A stretch of DNA of 64,000 nt. Source: Planctomycetota bacterium. GTDB lineage: Bacteria; Planctomycetota; Planctomycetia; Pirellulales; Pirellulaceae. Both the position numbers and the translations under genes were made by a program. Location of the stretch: NCBI GenBank assembly GCA_024276655.1, contig JAJRWU010000326.1:1-64000 (forward strand). Direction: 5' to 3'. The notes under the pieces are model-generated. The model was not told where the DNA came from. It saw only the letters and a list, made by a program, of their open reading frames with translations, and made no database searches. Of this stretch, positions 1 through 8,669 are shown in pieces. Position 1 is the first letter of the stretch. The number at the start of each line of letters is the position of its first letter.

Positions 1-9
1 ACTATACTT

Positions 10-145
10 CACGCGGCTGGCAATGGCTCGTTTAACGGCAAGCCGAAGGCGGCTGTGTTTTGAGCCCACGCGTTCGGACAGAACAGAAAACACAGCCGCC
101 TTCGGCTTGCCGTTAAACGAAAAAAGCGACATTTTCAGCCGCGTG
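10..145 (-). repeat. R1 palindromic element, copy 1
   Basis: The arms at 28-61 and 87-120 are perfect 34-bp reverse complements around a 25-nt loop. The outer ends (CACGCGGCTG and CAGCCGCGTG) are also inverted. Two related copies lie at 32451-32582 and 63021-63152 in the opposite orientation. No protein is credible here: the small frames that start MARLTASRRRL are translations of the arm. It looks like a MITE or REP-type element; that reading is inference. Confidence 0.85.
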
Positions 146-344
146 CGGTATAACGAGAGTGTTGCCTGTCTGAAACGCTCTCCGTGGAGGGGTGCGGCAA
201 TTCGGCCGGGAGAAAAAACTCTTGAAATCCGCCCCCAGGCCGGTTGGCTTGGTTGAGTTTGACGGTTGTGTTTTCTGGACTCAGAACGCCCAATGTGCAT
301 AATATTCAGAAGTGTGGGAGTTTGCCGGAAATTAGGATACGATC

Positions 345-647
345 TTGTTCACGCTCGAATGGTCGCAGGTGTTGGATTTTCTGAGCACACCGACAGCGCA
401 GAGCATTCTGCTGGTGGCTGTGCTGCTGGTTATGATGGCGTCGTCGTTCTACGCGCTGCGAAGGTTGCGCGATCAAATCAATGAAGCCCCCTCAGCGGCC
501 AGCGAACGGCTAACGAATTACCGAGAAATGCATCAGCGGGGTGACATTTCCGACTCAGAATACCGAACAATAAAAAGCCTCCTTGCGGAAGAACTGCAAG
601 AGGAGTTAAGCAACGCTGGTGGCGCCGATTCCGACGAAGAAGCTTAA
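345..647 (+). CDS. small single-pass membrane protein with SHOCT-like C-terminus
   Basis: This is a 100-residue protein with a TTG start; AGGA sits about 8 nt upstream and no in-frame ATG lies earlier. Residues about 18-38 form one hydrophobic helix (ILLVAVLLVMMASSFYAL) followed by basic residues. Residues about 57-83 (YREMHQRGDISDSEYRTIK) resemble the short SHOCT helix pair with its G-D/E-I-[ST] turn. The C-terminus is acidic. I cannot assign a function. Small membrane proteins of this plan are common hypothetical proteins in planctomycetes (general knowledge). It stands alone, 341 nt before clpX. Confidence 0.6.
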   Translation: MFTLEWSQVLDFLSTPTAQSILLVAVLLVMMASSFYALRRLRDQINEAPSAASERLTNYREMHQRGDISDSEYRTIKSLLAEELQEELSNAGGADSDEEA

Positions 648-988
648 TCGAACGTTGAGGTAAAAGTTGCCATCACGAACGAACGTATCGATTAGGAAAA
701 GTGTCGCCAGGGGCCTGGGAGGCCTAGAATATTACGACCTATACCTCGGGCGGCCTGAATTTGCTTGTTGGCATTGCTAAAGTGCAAACACTTCAACTTC
801 AGGCTGCGTTAAGTATAAACAAGATCAACACGCGATAGCTAGACAGCAGTGGTCAGGGACGCCCTCACCGACCCGGCGGCATGTGCGCCGTCAATGGGGT
901 CAATCGAGCATACAACCGGGATTCGTCTCACCTCCGCCTCATCAAACGATTGGGTGTTTGGGCGGTGGAGCACGGAAAGGAAATACTT
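648..988. other. intergenic region upstream of clpX
   Basis: These 341 nt hold no gene that I can support. Several open frames cross into clpX but lack ribosome binding sites. The region presumably carries the clpX promoter; I cannot place -35 and -10 boxes with confidence. No member of the repeat families seen elsewhere is present. Confidence 0.5.
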
Positions 989-2263
989 ATGCCTTCTGGC
1001 AAAGATGGGAGCGGCGAGAGCCGCGCGGCCACGAAAAAGAACGCCTTCTGTTCGTTTTGCCGAAAGAGTTACCGCGATGTCGGACCGCTGGTCGAAGGGC
1101 CAGGCGATGTTTATATCTGTGGCGAATGCATTGAACTTTGCCAGTCGATTCTCGACCAGGAGCAACGCCGTCGCGGCTCCTCCAAGCAACTGTTCAACAA
1201 AATCCCCACGCCGCGAGAAATCGTCGCCGACCTGGACGAATACGTAATCGGCCAGGGCAGCGCCAAGAAAGTGTTGGCCGTCGCGGTTCACAATCACTAC
1301 AAACGCCTCTCCCTCAATTGGGACGGCTGCGAAGTGGAAATCGAAAAGTCCAACATCTTGCTGGTCGGCCCCACCGGCTCCGGCAAAACCTTGCTCGCGC
1401 GCACTTTGGCTCGCGTGCTGAATGTTCCCTTCGCCATCGGCGACGCCACCACCCTGACCGAAGCCGGTTACGTGGGCGAAGATGTCGAGAACCTGCTGCT
1501 CAAACTTTTGCACGCCGCCGACTTCGACCTCGAAGTCGCCCAGCGGGGTATTTTGTATATTGACGAAATCGACAAAATCGGCAAAACCTCGCAGAACGTG
1601 TCTATCACGCGAGATGTGTCTGGCGAAGGCGTCCAACAAGCGTTGCTGAAAATGCTCGAAGGCACGGTCGCCAATGTACCGCCCCAAGGCGGGCGGAAGC
1701 ATCCTGAGCAGCAATACATCCAGATGGACACCAGCAATATTTTGTTCATCTGCGGCGGCACGTTCGTCGGCGTGGACGACATCATCCGCAAGCGGCTGGG
1801 TAAAAAGACCATCGGTTTCGGCGGCGAAGCCGGCTTCCGCGACGAACAAGACATGGCCGAACTGTTGCCGCAAGTCACGACCGACGACATCCTGGAATTC
1901 GGCCTGATTCCCGAACTGGTCGGCCGCTTGCCGGTGGCCTGCGCCCTGACGCCGCTCGACTCCGACGGCCTGGTTCGCGTGCTCACGGAGCCGAAGAATT
2001 CGCTCATCAAGCAGTACATGAGCCTGTTCGAAATGGAAGATAGCAAGCTCGACTTCACCCCAGAAGCCTTGCAATCGATCGCACGATTGGCGCTCAAAAA
2101 GAAAACGGGCGCCCGCGGTTTGCGGTCGATTCTGGAAAAATCCATGCTCGATATCATGTTTGAACTGCCCGACCAACCCACCGGCAGTCATTACGTGGTC
2201 AACGACGACGTCGTGGAAGGTCGGCAGTCGCTCTTCCCGATGCCGGAATCGAAAAGCGCCTAA
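989..2263 (+). CDS. clpX: ATP-dependent Clp protease ATP-binding subunit ClpX
   Basis: This is the AAA+ unfoldase that feeds proteins to ClpP in the cytoplasm. It has 424 residues, normal for the family. A zinc-binding domain has C21, C24, C44 and C47. Walker A is GPTGSGKT at 127-134, the pore loop is GYVG at about 160-163 and Walker B is ILYIDEID with D192 and E193. An RKH pore-2 loop, an IGF loop ([10 protein letters not shown]) for ClpP docking and a GARGLR sensor 2 follow. The ATG at 989 has GGAAAGGAA just upstream and gives the usual N-terminus; the frame stays open further upstream without support. No clpP is adjacent, so it is a lone gene ended by a strong terminator. Confidence 0.97.
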   Translation: MPSGKDGSGESRAATKKNAFCSFCRKSYRDVGPLVEGPGDVYICGECIELCQSILDQEQRRRGSSKQLFNKIPTPREIVADLDEYVIGQGSAKKVLAVAVHNHYKRLSLNWDGCEVEIEKSNILLVGPTGSGKTLLARTLARVLNVPFAIGDATTLTEAGYVGEDVENLLLKLLHAADFDLEVAQRGILYIDEIDKIGKTSQNVSITRDVSGEGVQQALLKMLEGTVANVPPQGGRKHPEQQYIQMDTSNILFICGGTFVGVDDIIRKRLGKKTIGFGGEAGFRDEQDMAELLPQVTTDDILEFGLIPELVGRLPVACALTPLDSDGLVRVLTEPKNSLIKQYMSLFEMEDSKLDFTPEALQSIARLALKKKTGARGLRSILEKSMLDIMFELPDQPTGSHYVVNDDVVEGRQSLFPMPESKSA

Positions 2264-2294
2264 AACGGCGTCCTCGCAACAAAAATCGCCCTCC

Positions 2295-2329
2295 AGCCCG
2301 GCTGTGTCTTGCACGCAGCCGGGCTTTTT
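2295..2329 (+). terminator. rho-independent terminator of clpX
   Basis: A 10-bp GC-rich perfect stem (AGCCCGGCTG paired with CAGCCGGGCT) has an 11-nt loop and runs straight into a T-tract, 31 nt after the clpX stop codon. Confidence 0.92.
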
Positions 2330-2555
2330 CCTTTGGCGCTTCGCTGAAGTTTGATACGGCGGGCGCGGCCTTCAAGTCATGAGGCGCCAGCTTCTTCGCG
2401 GTGGTTTTGGCGGAGCACGTTCGTAATAACTTATTTGTTGGCGGTGACTCGCTGTACCGCGCACGCTTGCAAAATGATACAATTCCTGGAGCGATTGCGA
2501 GTTGGATTTTGTGGTCTTGGTGCCCCGTGGTTACAAGGTTCGCCCCGTCAAAAAA

Positions 2556-3503
2556 ATGACCCACTCCCCGCCTCGCATCGTTGTTTTGGGATCGATCAAT
2601 CTGGATCTTGTCATTCGTTGCGCGTCTATTCCACGGCCGGGCGAGACGCTGCTGGCGGCGGCGGCGGCTGAAGTCTGTGGCGGCAAGGGAGCGAATCAGG
2701 CGGTGGCCGCGGCACGCGCCGGGGGAAGCGTCACGATGATTGGCCGCGTGGGCGACGACGCCTTCGCCGGCCGCTTGGTGGCGAATTTGGAGCGGGAGAA
2801 CATCGATTGCCAATGGGTGCGAACGACGTCGCAATGCGCCAGCGGTTTGGCGATTGTGTCGGTGGCGCAGACCGGCGAAAACGCGATCACCGTAGTTTCC
2901 GGCGCCAATGCTCGTTTGAGCGCGGCCGACGTCGCAGCAGCGCAAGACGTGATCGCCGCCGCCGATGTGTTGCTGGTGCAATGGGAAGTTCCTCTCGACA
3001 CCGTGCTGGCGGCGATGAAAATCGCCCATGCGGCCGGCGTGCGGATCATTCTTGATCCGGCGCCAACGCCCAAGCAGCGCCCGGCGGCTCTGTTCGACGC
3101 GGCTCTGTTCGATGTCGATCTGATCTGTCCTAATGAATCGGAAGCAGCGGCGCTCACCGGCAGCGCGGTGGAAACGCCAGAACAAATCGAAGCCGCCGCC
3201 GCGGCGCTGCACCACAAAGGCGCCCGGCAGGTCGCGATCACGGTTGGCCGGCGGGGCGCGATGTTATGGACCGGCGAAAAATCAGCTTGGGTCGAACCGT
3301 TTTCAGTAACCGCCGTCGACACCACCGCTGCTGGCGACGCTTTCGCCGGCGCGTTGGCGGTTTTTTGGGCGGAGCAAGACGACCTCTTGGAGGCGGTCCG
3401 ATTTGCGAACGCAGCCGGCGCGCTGGCGGCCTCTCGCCGGGGAGCGCAACCTAGCCTGGGCGCGCGCGGCGAGATCGAAACACTCTGGAAAACAAAAAAA
3501 TGA
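2556..3503 (+). CDS. rbsK: ribokinase (PfkB family)
   Basis: This enzyme phosphorylates D-ribose to ribose 5-phosphate with ATP in the cytosol. It has 315 residues, close to the usual 305-310. The N-terminal motif GGKGANQAVAAARAG and the C-terminal PfkB signature DTTAAGDAFAGAL, whose last Asp is the catalytic base, are intact. The start GSINLDLV is typical of RbsK. I chose the ATG at 2556 because it gives this N-terminus; the ribosome binding site is poor. It is first in a four-gene unit, and its stop overlaps the next start by 4 nt (ATGA). Ribose is inferred from similarity to RbsK; a related pentose or nucleoside-derived sugar is possible. Confidence 0.9.
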   Translation: MTHSPPRIVVLGSINLDLVIRCASIPRPGETLLAAAAAEVCGGKGANQAVAAARAGGSVTMIGRVGDDAFAGRLVANLERENIDCQWVRTTSQCASGLAIVSVAQTGENAITVVSGANARLSAADVAAAQDVIAAADVLLVQWEVPLDTVLAAMKIAHAAGVRIILDPAPTPKQRPAALFDAALFDVDLICPNESEAAALTGSAVETPEQIEAAAAALHHKGARQVAITVGRRGAMLWTGEKSAWVEPFSVTAVDTTAAGDAFAGALAVFWAEQDDLLEAVRFANAAGALAASRRGAQPSLGARGEIETLWKTKK

Positions 3504-4462
3504 AATACGCATCGCTACTATTCGCATTCGTTCTGCTCGGCTGTTCCGGCCCAGGCGAACCGCAAACAAGCACCGTTGGCGATGCCTCCGCCGACGGCGC
3601 GCCTCGCATCGCCTTGGTGATGAAATCGCTGGCGAACGAGTTTTTCTCGACCATGGCCGACGGCGCCAAGAAGCATCAAGCCGAACACGCCGACGACTAC
3701 CGTTTGATTGTCAACGGCATCAAGGACGAACGCGATTTGAGCCGGCAAGTGGCCTTGGTCGAAGAGATGGTCGCGAGCGGCGTCGACGCCATCGTGATCG
3801 CGCCCGCCGATTCCAAAGCTCTGGCGCCCGCGCTCCGCAGGGCGATGCAAGCGGGCGTCGTGGTGGTCAATATCGACAACCGGCTGGATGTCGGCGTGCT
3901 CCAGCGGGAGAAGATCAGCATTCCGTTCGTGGGGCCCGACAACAAAGCCGGCGCCAAAAAGGTGGGCGATTACCTAGCCTCGAAATTGACGAAAGGAGAC
4001 GCCGTCGCGATGCTCGAAGGGCTGCGAACTTCGTTCAATGGCGCTCAACGCCGCGAAGGTTTTGAACAAGCGATGCGGCAGGCGGGCATCGAAATCGTGG
4101 CCAACCAGTCGGCCGAATGGGAGATGAGCAAAGCCAACACCATCGCGGCGGCCATGCTCAGCGAACACCCTCAAATCAAGGCCATTCTCGCCGCCAACGA
4201 CAGCATGGCCTTGGGCGCCATGGCGGCGGTTAAAAGTTCCGGCCGCGGCGGAGAAGTGCAGATCGTGGGGTTTGATAACATCTCGGCGATCAAAAGCGCC
4301 ATTGGCGAGGGCAAGGTTCTGGCCACCGCCGACCAACACGGCGCCTTGCTGGCTGTATATGGAATCGAAGCCGCCTTGGCCATGCTGGAGAACCCTGAGG
4401 AAACGCCGGCCGATATCGAAACACCCGTCGAGCTGATCACAGCCGGAACGCCAACCCAGTGA
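3500..4462 (+). CDS. sugar ABC transporter substrate-binding lipoprotein (RbsB-like)
   Basis: This is a periplasmic-binding-protein family I / LacI-type sugar binder of 320 residues. A short lipoprotein signal ends in the lipobox LLGC with Cys15. The mature part has the usual opening IALVMKSLANEFF, then DAIVIAPADSKAL, NIDNRLD and ILAANDSMALGA. It would deliver sugar to the ATPase/permease encoded next. The lipid anchor is unlike the free periplasmic RbsB of enterobacteria. It overlaps rbsK and the ATPase gene by 4 nt each, so the genes are translationally coupled. Substrate identity is inference from the linked ribokinase. Confidence 0.9.
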   Translation: MKYASLLFAFVLLGCSGPGEPQTSTVGDASADGAPRIALVMKSLANEFFSTMADGAKKHQAEHADDYRLIVNGIKDERDLSRQVALVEEMVASGVDAIVIAPADSKALAPALRRAMQAGVVVVNIDNRLDVGVLQREKISIPFVGPDNKAGAKKVGDYLASKLTKGDAVAMLEGLRTSFNGAQRREGFEQAMRQAGIEIVANQSAEWEMSKANTIAAAMLSEHPQIKAILAANDSMALGAMAAVKSSGRGGEVQIVGFDNISAIKSAIGEGKVLATADQHGALLAVYGIEAALAMLENPEETPADIETPVELITAGTPTQ

Positions 4463-6057
4463 ATCGCGACGCCAACCCATTGTTAGACGTCGCCGGCGCC
4501 ACGAAGCGGTACGCGGTTACCGTTTTAGACCACTGCAACTTGCAGGTTCGCGCGGGCGAAATCCACGCCTTGCTGGGCGCCAACGGCGCCGGCAAGAGCA
4601 CGCTCTGCAAAATCATCGCCGGTTTGCTCGCGCCGAATGCGGGCCATATGACGTTGGCGGGCCAGCCGTACGCCCCCGCGAATAAACAGGCGGCCGAAGC
4701 GGCCGGCGTGCAAATCGTGCAACAGGAATTAAACCTCATTCCGACGCTCTCCGTCGCGGAGAATCTGCTGTTGAATCGCCTGCCGGCCCGCGCCGGCGTG
4801 ATCCGGCGCAAAGAGTTGCACGTCCGCGCGCGGCGGGCGCTCGACCGATTTGGCTTGAGCGATGTTCACACCGAAGCGCTTGTCGGTTCGCTCGGAGTAG
4901 GGAGGCAACAGATGCTCGAAGTTGCCGCCGCGCTCGACCGCCCATGCAAGCTGCTGATTCTCGACGAACCCACCGCGGCGCTGAGCGCCGCGGAAACGAA
5001 AACTCTTTTCCAACTGCTGGAGCAACTCCGGCGACAAGGCGCGGGCGTCATTTATATCAGCCATCGGTTGTCGGAAGTGGCGGCCTTGGCTGGTCGCATC
5101 ACCGTTCTGCGCGATGGCAAATACGTCTGCACGCAGAAGGCGAGTGAACTGAGCACCGAACAGATGGTCGACCTGATGAGTGGCGAATCTTCCCAGCAGG
5201 CGGCTCGGAAAATCGGGAATAACATCGCGGCGGCGGCATCTTCGGAGCAAGTGGCGTTGCGGGTGGAAGGCCTCTCGCGGGGCATCGTGCAAGACGTTTC
5301 TTTCACGCTCTATCGCGGCGAATGCGTGGGAGTTGCCGGTCTGGTGGGCGCCGGCCGAACGGAACTCTTGCGCGCTATTTACGGCGCCGACATCGCCGAA
5401 GCGGGCCGCGTGTATCTCGGAAAGGCCCCACGGCCGCATCGGTTCCGGCATCCTGGCCAAGCGGTGGCGGCGGGTGTCGCGATGGTCACCGAAGACCGCA
5501 AGCAAAACGGCCTGTTGCTTTCGCAGTCGATCAAAATCAATACCACGCTCAGCGCGATGTGGAAACGATTTTCTATTGGCGGTTTGATTCGCCATCGGGC
5601 GGAAGAGCAGGCGGTTCGTTCGATGTGCGAATCGTTGGAGATTCGCAGCACGAGCATATTTCAGACAGTGGGCGCGCTGAGCGGCGGCAACCAGCAGAAA
5701 GTGGCCGTCGGAAAATGGCTGGTCCGCGATGCCGACGTATTTCTGTTCGATGAACCGACGCGGGGAATCGATGTCGCGGCCCGCCGCCGCATCTACCGTC
5801 TGTTGGAATCGCTGGCTCGCGCTGGCAAGGCGATGCTGGTCGTGAGCAGCGACCTGGAAGAACTGCTGGAAATTTGCGACCGAATTATTGTTCTCTCGGC
5901 CGGCCGCGTGGCGGGAATATTCGAGCGAGACGATTGGTCGGCCGAAAAGATCATGCAGGCCGCTTTCTCGGGATACGTGGCCGACACGCCCGTTCAGGCA
6001 ACCTCGCGGAAACCCGCCCAAAAAACCGCCCGGAAAACTACTCGGCGGCGGCCATAA
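4459..6057 (+). CDS. sugar ABC transporter, double ATP-binding subunit (RbsA-like)
   Basis: This is the ATPase of a CUT2-type sugar importer, with 532 residues and two fused nucleotide-binding domains. NBD1 has Walker A GANGAGKST, a signature variant LGVGRQQM and Walker B LLILDEPTAALS. NBD2 has the degenerate P-loop typical of CUT2 proteins (GLVGAGRTELL), the signature LSGGNQQK and FLFDEPTRGIDV. It starts with GTG inside the stop of the preceding gene (GTGA). The C-terminus is unusually basic (repeated K, T and R). The permease gene follows 10 nt later. Confidence 0.92.
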   Translation: MNRDANPLLDVAGATKRYAVTVLDHCNLQVRAGEIHALLGANGAGKSTLCKIIAGLLAPNAGHMTLAGQPYAPANKQAAEAAGVQIVQQELNLIPTLSVAENLLLNRLPARAGVIRRKELHVRARRALDRFGLSDVHTEALVGSLGVGRQQMLEVAAALDRPCKLLILDEPTAALSAAETKTLFQLLEQLRRQGAGVIYISHRLSEVAALAGRITVLRDGKYVCTQKASELSTEQMVDLMSGESSQQAARKIGNNIAAAASSEQVALRVEGLSRGIVQDVSFTLYRGECVGVAGLVGAGRTELLRAIYGADIAEAGRVYLGKAPRPHRFRHPGQAVAAGVAMVTEDRKQNGLLLSQSIKINTTLSAMWKRFSIGGLIRHRAEEQAVRSMCESLEIRSTSIFQTVGALSGGNQQKVAVGKWLVRDADVFLFDEPTRGIDVAARRRIYRLLESLARAGKAMLVVSSDLEELLEICDRIIVLSAGRVAGIFERDDWSAEKIMQAAFSGYVADTPVQATSRKPAQKTARKTTRRRP

Positions 6058-6067
6058 GCGAATAAAG

Positions 6068-7024
6068 ATGAATCGTCACAAACTCACACAAATGTTGGTG
6101 CAATACGCCGGGCTGCTGATCGTGCTGGCGGTGTTGGTGGGCGTGTTCAGTTATGGCAGCGAAAACTTCTTTCAGAAAAACACGTTTGTTTCCATCGCCA
6201 ATCAAATTCCCGACCTCACGCTCGTAGCCGTCGGCATGACGCTGGTGCTGATCGTGGGCGGCATTGATTTATCGGTGGGTTCGGTGCTGGCGTTGTCGTC
6301 GGCGGTGTTGGGCGTCTTGATGGTCCAATATGGCTGGCCGCTCTGGGCTGCAATTCCTCTTTGCCTGCTGGCCGCCGCCGCTTGTGGACTGTTCAACGGA
6401 ATGGTGTCGATCGGGTTCGGCATACCGTCGTTCATTGTCACGCTGGGCATGCTGGAAATTGCCCGGGGGGCGACGAAAGTCGTCACCGATTCGCAGTTGA
6501 TCTACATCGGGTCGGCGGTGGAGCCGATCGGCGAACCGTTGCCCGGCGTGCTACTTTCACCGGCTTTTTTACTGGCGGTGGCGGCGGTTATCGTCGGCCA
6601 ATTCCTGCTGACCTGCACCGTATTTGGCAGGTACTGCGTGGCGATCGGGACCAACGCCGAAGCGGTGCGGATGTCGGGAATTCGCTCGGCTCCGTATTCG
6701 ATCAGTGTGTTCGTGATCAGCGGCGTTCTTTGTGGGCTGGCCGGGCTGGCTCACGCTTCGCGGCTTTCCAGCGCCGACCCCAACGCCGCCATCGGCATTG
6801 AACTCTCCGCGATTGCGGCCTGTGTGATTGGCGGCACAAGTTTAATGGGCGGACGCGGCAGCGTGATCAGCTCCTTCATTGGCGTGCTGATCATCGCCGT
6901 GTTGCAAACGGGCTTGGCGCAGTTGGGCGTATCGGACGCACAAAAACAGATCATCACCGGCAGCGTAATCGTGATCGCGGTGATCGTCGACGCCCTCCGC
7001 AGCCGCTGGGTGAACGAACATTGA
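6068..7024 (+). CDS. sugar ABC transporter permease (RbsC-like)
   Basis: This is the inner-membrane channel subunit of a CUT2 importer (BPD_transp_2 family), 318 residues with about eight to ten hydrophobic segments. The family hallmarks are GGIDLSVGSVLALS after the second segment and GGTSLMGGRGS in the last third. The ATG at 6068 gives a normal short N-terminus. It is the last gene of the sugar unit. No rbsD, transcription regulator or second permease is present, so the regulator must lie elsewhere. Confidence 0.92.
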   Translation: MNRHKLTQMLVQYAGLLIVLAVLVGVFSYGSENFFQKNTFVSIANQIPDLTLVAVGMTLVLIVGGIDLSVGSVLALSSAVLGVLMVQYGWPLWAAIPLCLLAAAACGLFNGMVSIGFGIPSFIVTLGMLEIARGATKVVTDSQLIYIGSAVEPIGEPLPGVLLSPAFLLAVAAVIVGQFLLTCTVFGRYCVAIGTNAEAVRMSGIRSAPYSISVFVISGVLCGLAGLAHASRLSSADPNAAIGIELSAIAACVIGGTSLMGGRGSVISSFIGVLIIAVLQTGLAQLGVSDAQKQIITGSVIVIAVIVDALRSRWVNEH

Positions 7025-7043
7025 CGAAAGGGAACATTCACAC

Positions 7044-7070
7044 CACGCTGCAGCGCACACTCCAACCGTG
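7044..7070 (-). repeat. R6 half-element
   Basis: CACGCTGCAGCGCACACTCC and the following AACCGTG match one arm of the R6 palindrome at 33760-33821 with few changes. Only one arm is present. It lies in the short convergent gap after the permease gene. Confidence 0.5.
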
Positions 7071-7089
7071 CGGACCAAAGGCAGACACG

Positions 7090-7413
7090 CTACCGCGCCA
7101 CGACTTCGCCCAGCGAACGCAGCGATTCAAACGTATAAATGCCGGTGTCGTGCCCGTCGCTGAATTCGATGCTGTAGGCGTACGCCCCCACCGGCTTCAT
7201 GCTTTTTATGGTCAGCGGCGCGGCTTCTCGCACGTCGATCACTTGCAACAGCGGCGGCGCTTCCGGCTCCGCTTTGCGTTGCTCCCGGCAGGTGGCGCAG
7301 GGGCATTGTTTGCGAAGCTCCGAGATGGCATAGCAGCGCACTTGGCCATCGGTCCAGACGATGCGAAGTTCGCTTTCGGCGCTGCGTTCTAGTTTGGTTG
7401 GAATCGCGTTCAT
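7090..7413 (-). CDS. DUF971 domain protein
   Basis: This 107-residue protein matches the DUF971 fold, which also forms the N-terminal domain of gamma-butyrobetaine hydroxylase-like enzymes. Visible are LRIVWTDGQVRCYAISELR, a CPCATCRE cysteine cluster and the closing SIEFSDGHDTGIYTFESLR. In the family the cysteines are thought to bind metal. Its ATG shares one base with the upstream stop (TAATG), so it is translated with the desulfurase-like gene. Stand-alone DUF971 proteins have been linked to Fe-S or cofactor metabolism by context; a role here is inference. Confidence 0.88.
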   Translation of the reverse strand: MNAIPTKLERSAESELRIVWTDGQVRCYAISELRKQCPCATCREQRKAEPEAPPLLQVIDVREAAPLTIKSMKPVGAYAYSIEFSDGHDTGIYTFESLRSLGEVVAR

Positions 7414-8669
7414 TAGAAAATCGGCTCCTTTGCCAATACGGCCAACAGCCGGTCGACCTCTTCTTCGGTGTTGTAGTGGGCTAGGCCGATACGCAACATG
7501 CCCTCCGGCTCCAACTCCAACGCCTCGGAAAATTGCAAGGCGTAAAAATTTCCCGGCCAGGTGAAGATGCCGTGTTCGTCGAGCAACGTGGCGAGTTTCC
7601 GGGGTGAATAATGAGCATGCGTGATCGAAACGGTGGGGCAACGCTGGTCGAATTTTCCAGGGTCGGTTATGCCCAGCACGCGAACGTCGGGCAGCTTGGC
7701 CAACCCGGCCAACAGACGACCGACGAGTTTCTTCTCGTACGGCGCAATAGCTTCAAAGGCCGCTTCGAGCGCCGCCCGACGTGTTAACGTTGGCCTGCCG
7801 GTTGCCGTTCTGCCGACATCGGCCAGATACTCCACGGCTTGCCGCGCCGCGGCAATCGCTTCGTGGCTCTGTGTTCCGGTCATCCATTTTCCGGGCGGAT
7901 GCGCCGGCGCCGGCCGCAATTTGTAGGCTGTGAGTTTTTCCAATAAGTCGAGCCGGCCCCAGAGAACGCCCAGATGCGGTCCAAAAAATTTGTAGGGAGA
8001 GCAGGCCAGAAAATCGCACTCCAGCGTGGCCACGTCGAGCAAGGCATGCGGCGCGTAATGCACGGCATCGAGAAACACGAGCGCGCCGGCGTCGTGCGCC
8101 CAGTCCACGATTTCCGCCACGCGGTTGATGGAGCCGCTGGCGTTGGAGGCGCAGCCGACCGCAACGAGCCGCGTTTTGTTGTTGATCAGCGAATGCAGAT
8201 GTTCGTGATCGAGCGTGCAGTCTTGGGTGTGCATGCGCGCTTGGCGGATGGTGGCGCCGGCGTCGCGAGCGGCCAACACCCAGGGTGAAATATTGGCGTC
8301 GTGGTCGAGCTGCGTGACAACAACTTCATCGCCGGCGCTCCAGGTTCGCGCCAGCGCGCGAGAGAGCGCCAAGGTGAGCGTGGTCATGTTGGGGCCGAAC
8401 GCGATTTCCTTGGGGTTTTCGGCGCCCAGGAAATCGGCGAAGGCGGCATGCGCTTCAGCCAGCAGCGCATCGCTTTCGCGGCTGGTGGTGAAGCCTCCGC
8501 CGCAATTGGCGTTGCACGTCGAGAGATACGCCACCATGGCGTCAATCACGCGGGTGGGCGTTTGCGTTCCGGCGGGGCCATCGAAATAAACGGCGGGACG
8601 TCCCTTGATCTGACGCGAAAGAGCCGGAAACTGACGCCGACACGCATCAACCTGCTGAGTGCTGAGCAT
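7413..8669 (-). CDS. PLP-dependent cysteine desulfurase-like protein (VC1184 type)
   Basis: This is a class V aminotransferase-fold enzyme of 418 residues. The opening FPALSRQIKGRPAVYFDGPAGTQ fits the VC1184 subfamily of desulfurase-like proteins better than IscS or SufS. The PLP lysine is probably in SPYKFFGPHLG, preceded by the Asp of VFLDAVHYAPH. I see no clear mobile-loop cysteine of the RXCXX type, so sulfur transfer from cysteine is unproven. It is the middle gene of three, with one-base TAATG overlaps on both sides. Other class V reactions, such as selenocysteine lyase- or isopenicillin epimerase-like chemistry, remain possible. Confidence 0.85.
   Translation of the reverse strand: MLSTQQVDACRRQFPALSRQIKGRPAVYFDGPAGTQTPTRVIDAMVAYLSTCNANCGGGFTTSRESDALLAEAHAAFADFLGAENPKEIAFGPNMTTLTLALSRALARTWSAGDEVVVTQLDHDANISPWVLAARDAGATIRQARMHTQDCTLDHEHLHSLINNKTRLVAVGCASNASGSINRVAEIVDWAHDAGALVFLDAVHYAPHALLDVATLECDFLACSPYKFFGPHLGVLWGRLDLLEKLTAYKLRPAPAHPPGKWMTGTQSHEAIAAARQAVEYLADVGRTATGRPTLTRRAALEAAFEAIAPYEKKLVGRLLAGLAKLPDVRVLGITDPGKFDQRCPTVSITHAHYSPRKLATLLDEHGIFTWPGNFYALQFSEALELEPEGMLRIGLAHYNTEEEVDRLLAVLAKEPIF

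Noticed and set aside
23-256. Short frame starting MARLTASRRRL, and similar ones at 32338-32577 and 62959-63141
   Set aside because: They are translations of the R1 palindrome arm and recur with the repeat.
839-2314. A 491-codon open frame antisense to clpX
   Set aside because: It mirrors the clpX codon pattern, has no ribosome binding site and shows no protein motif; ClpX motifs on the + strand are complete.
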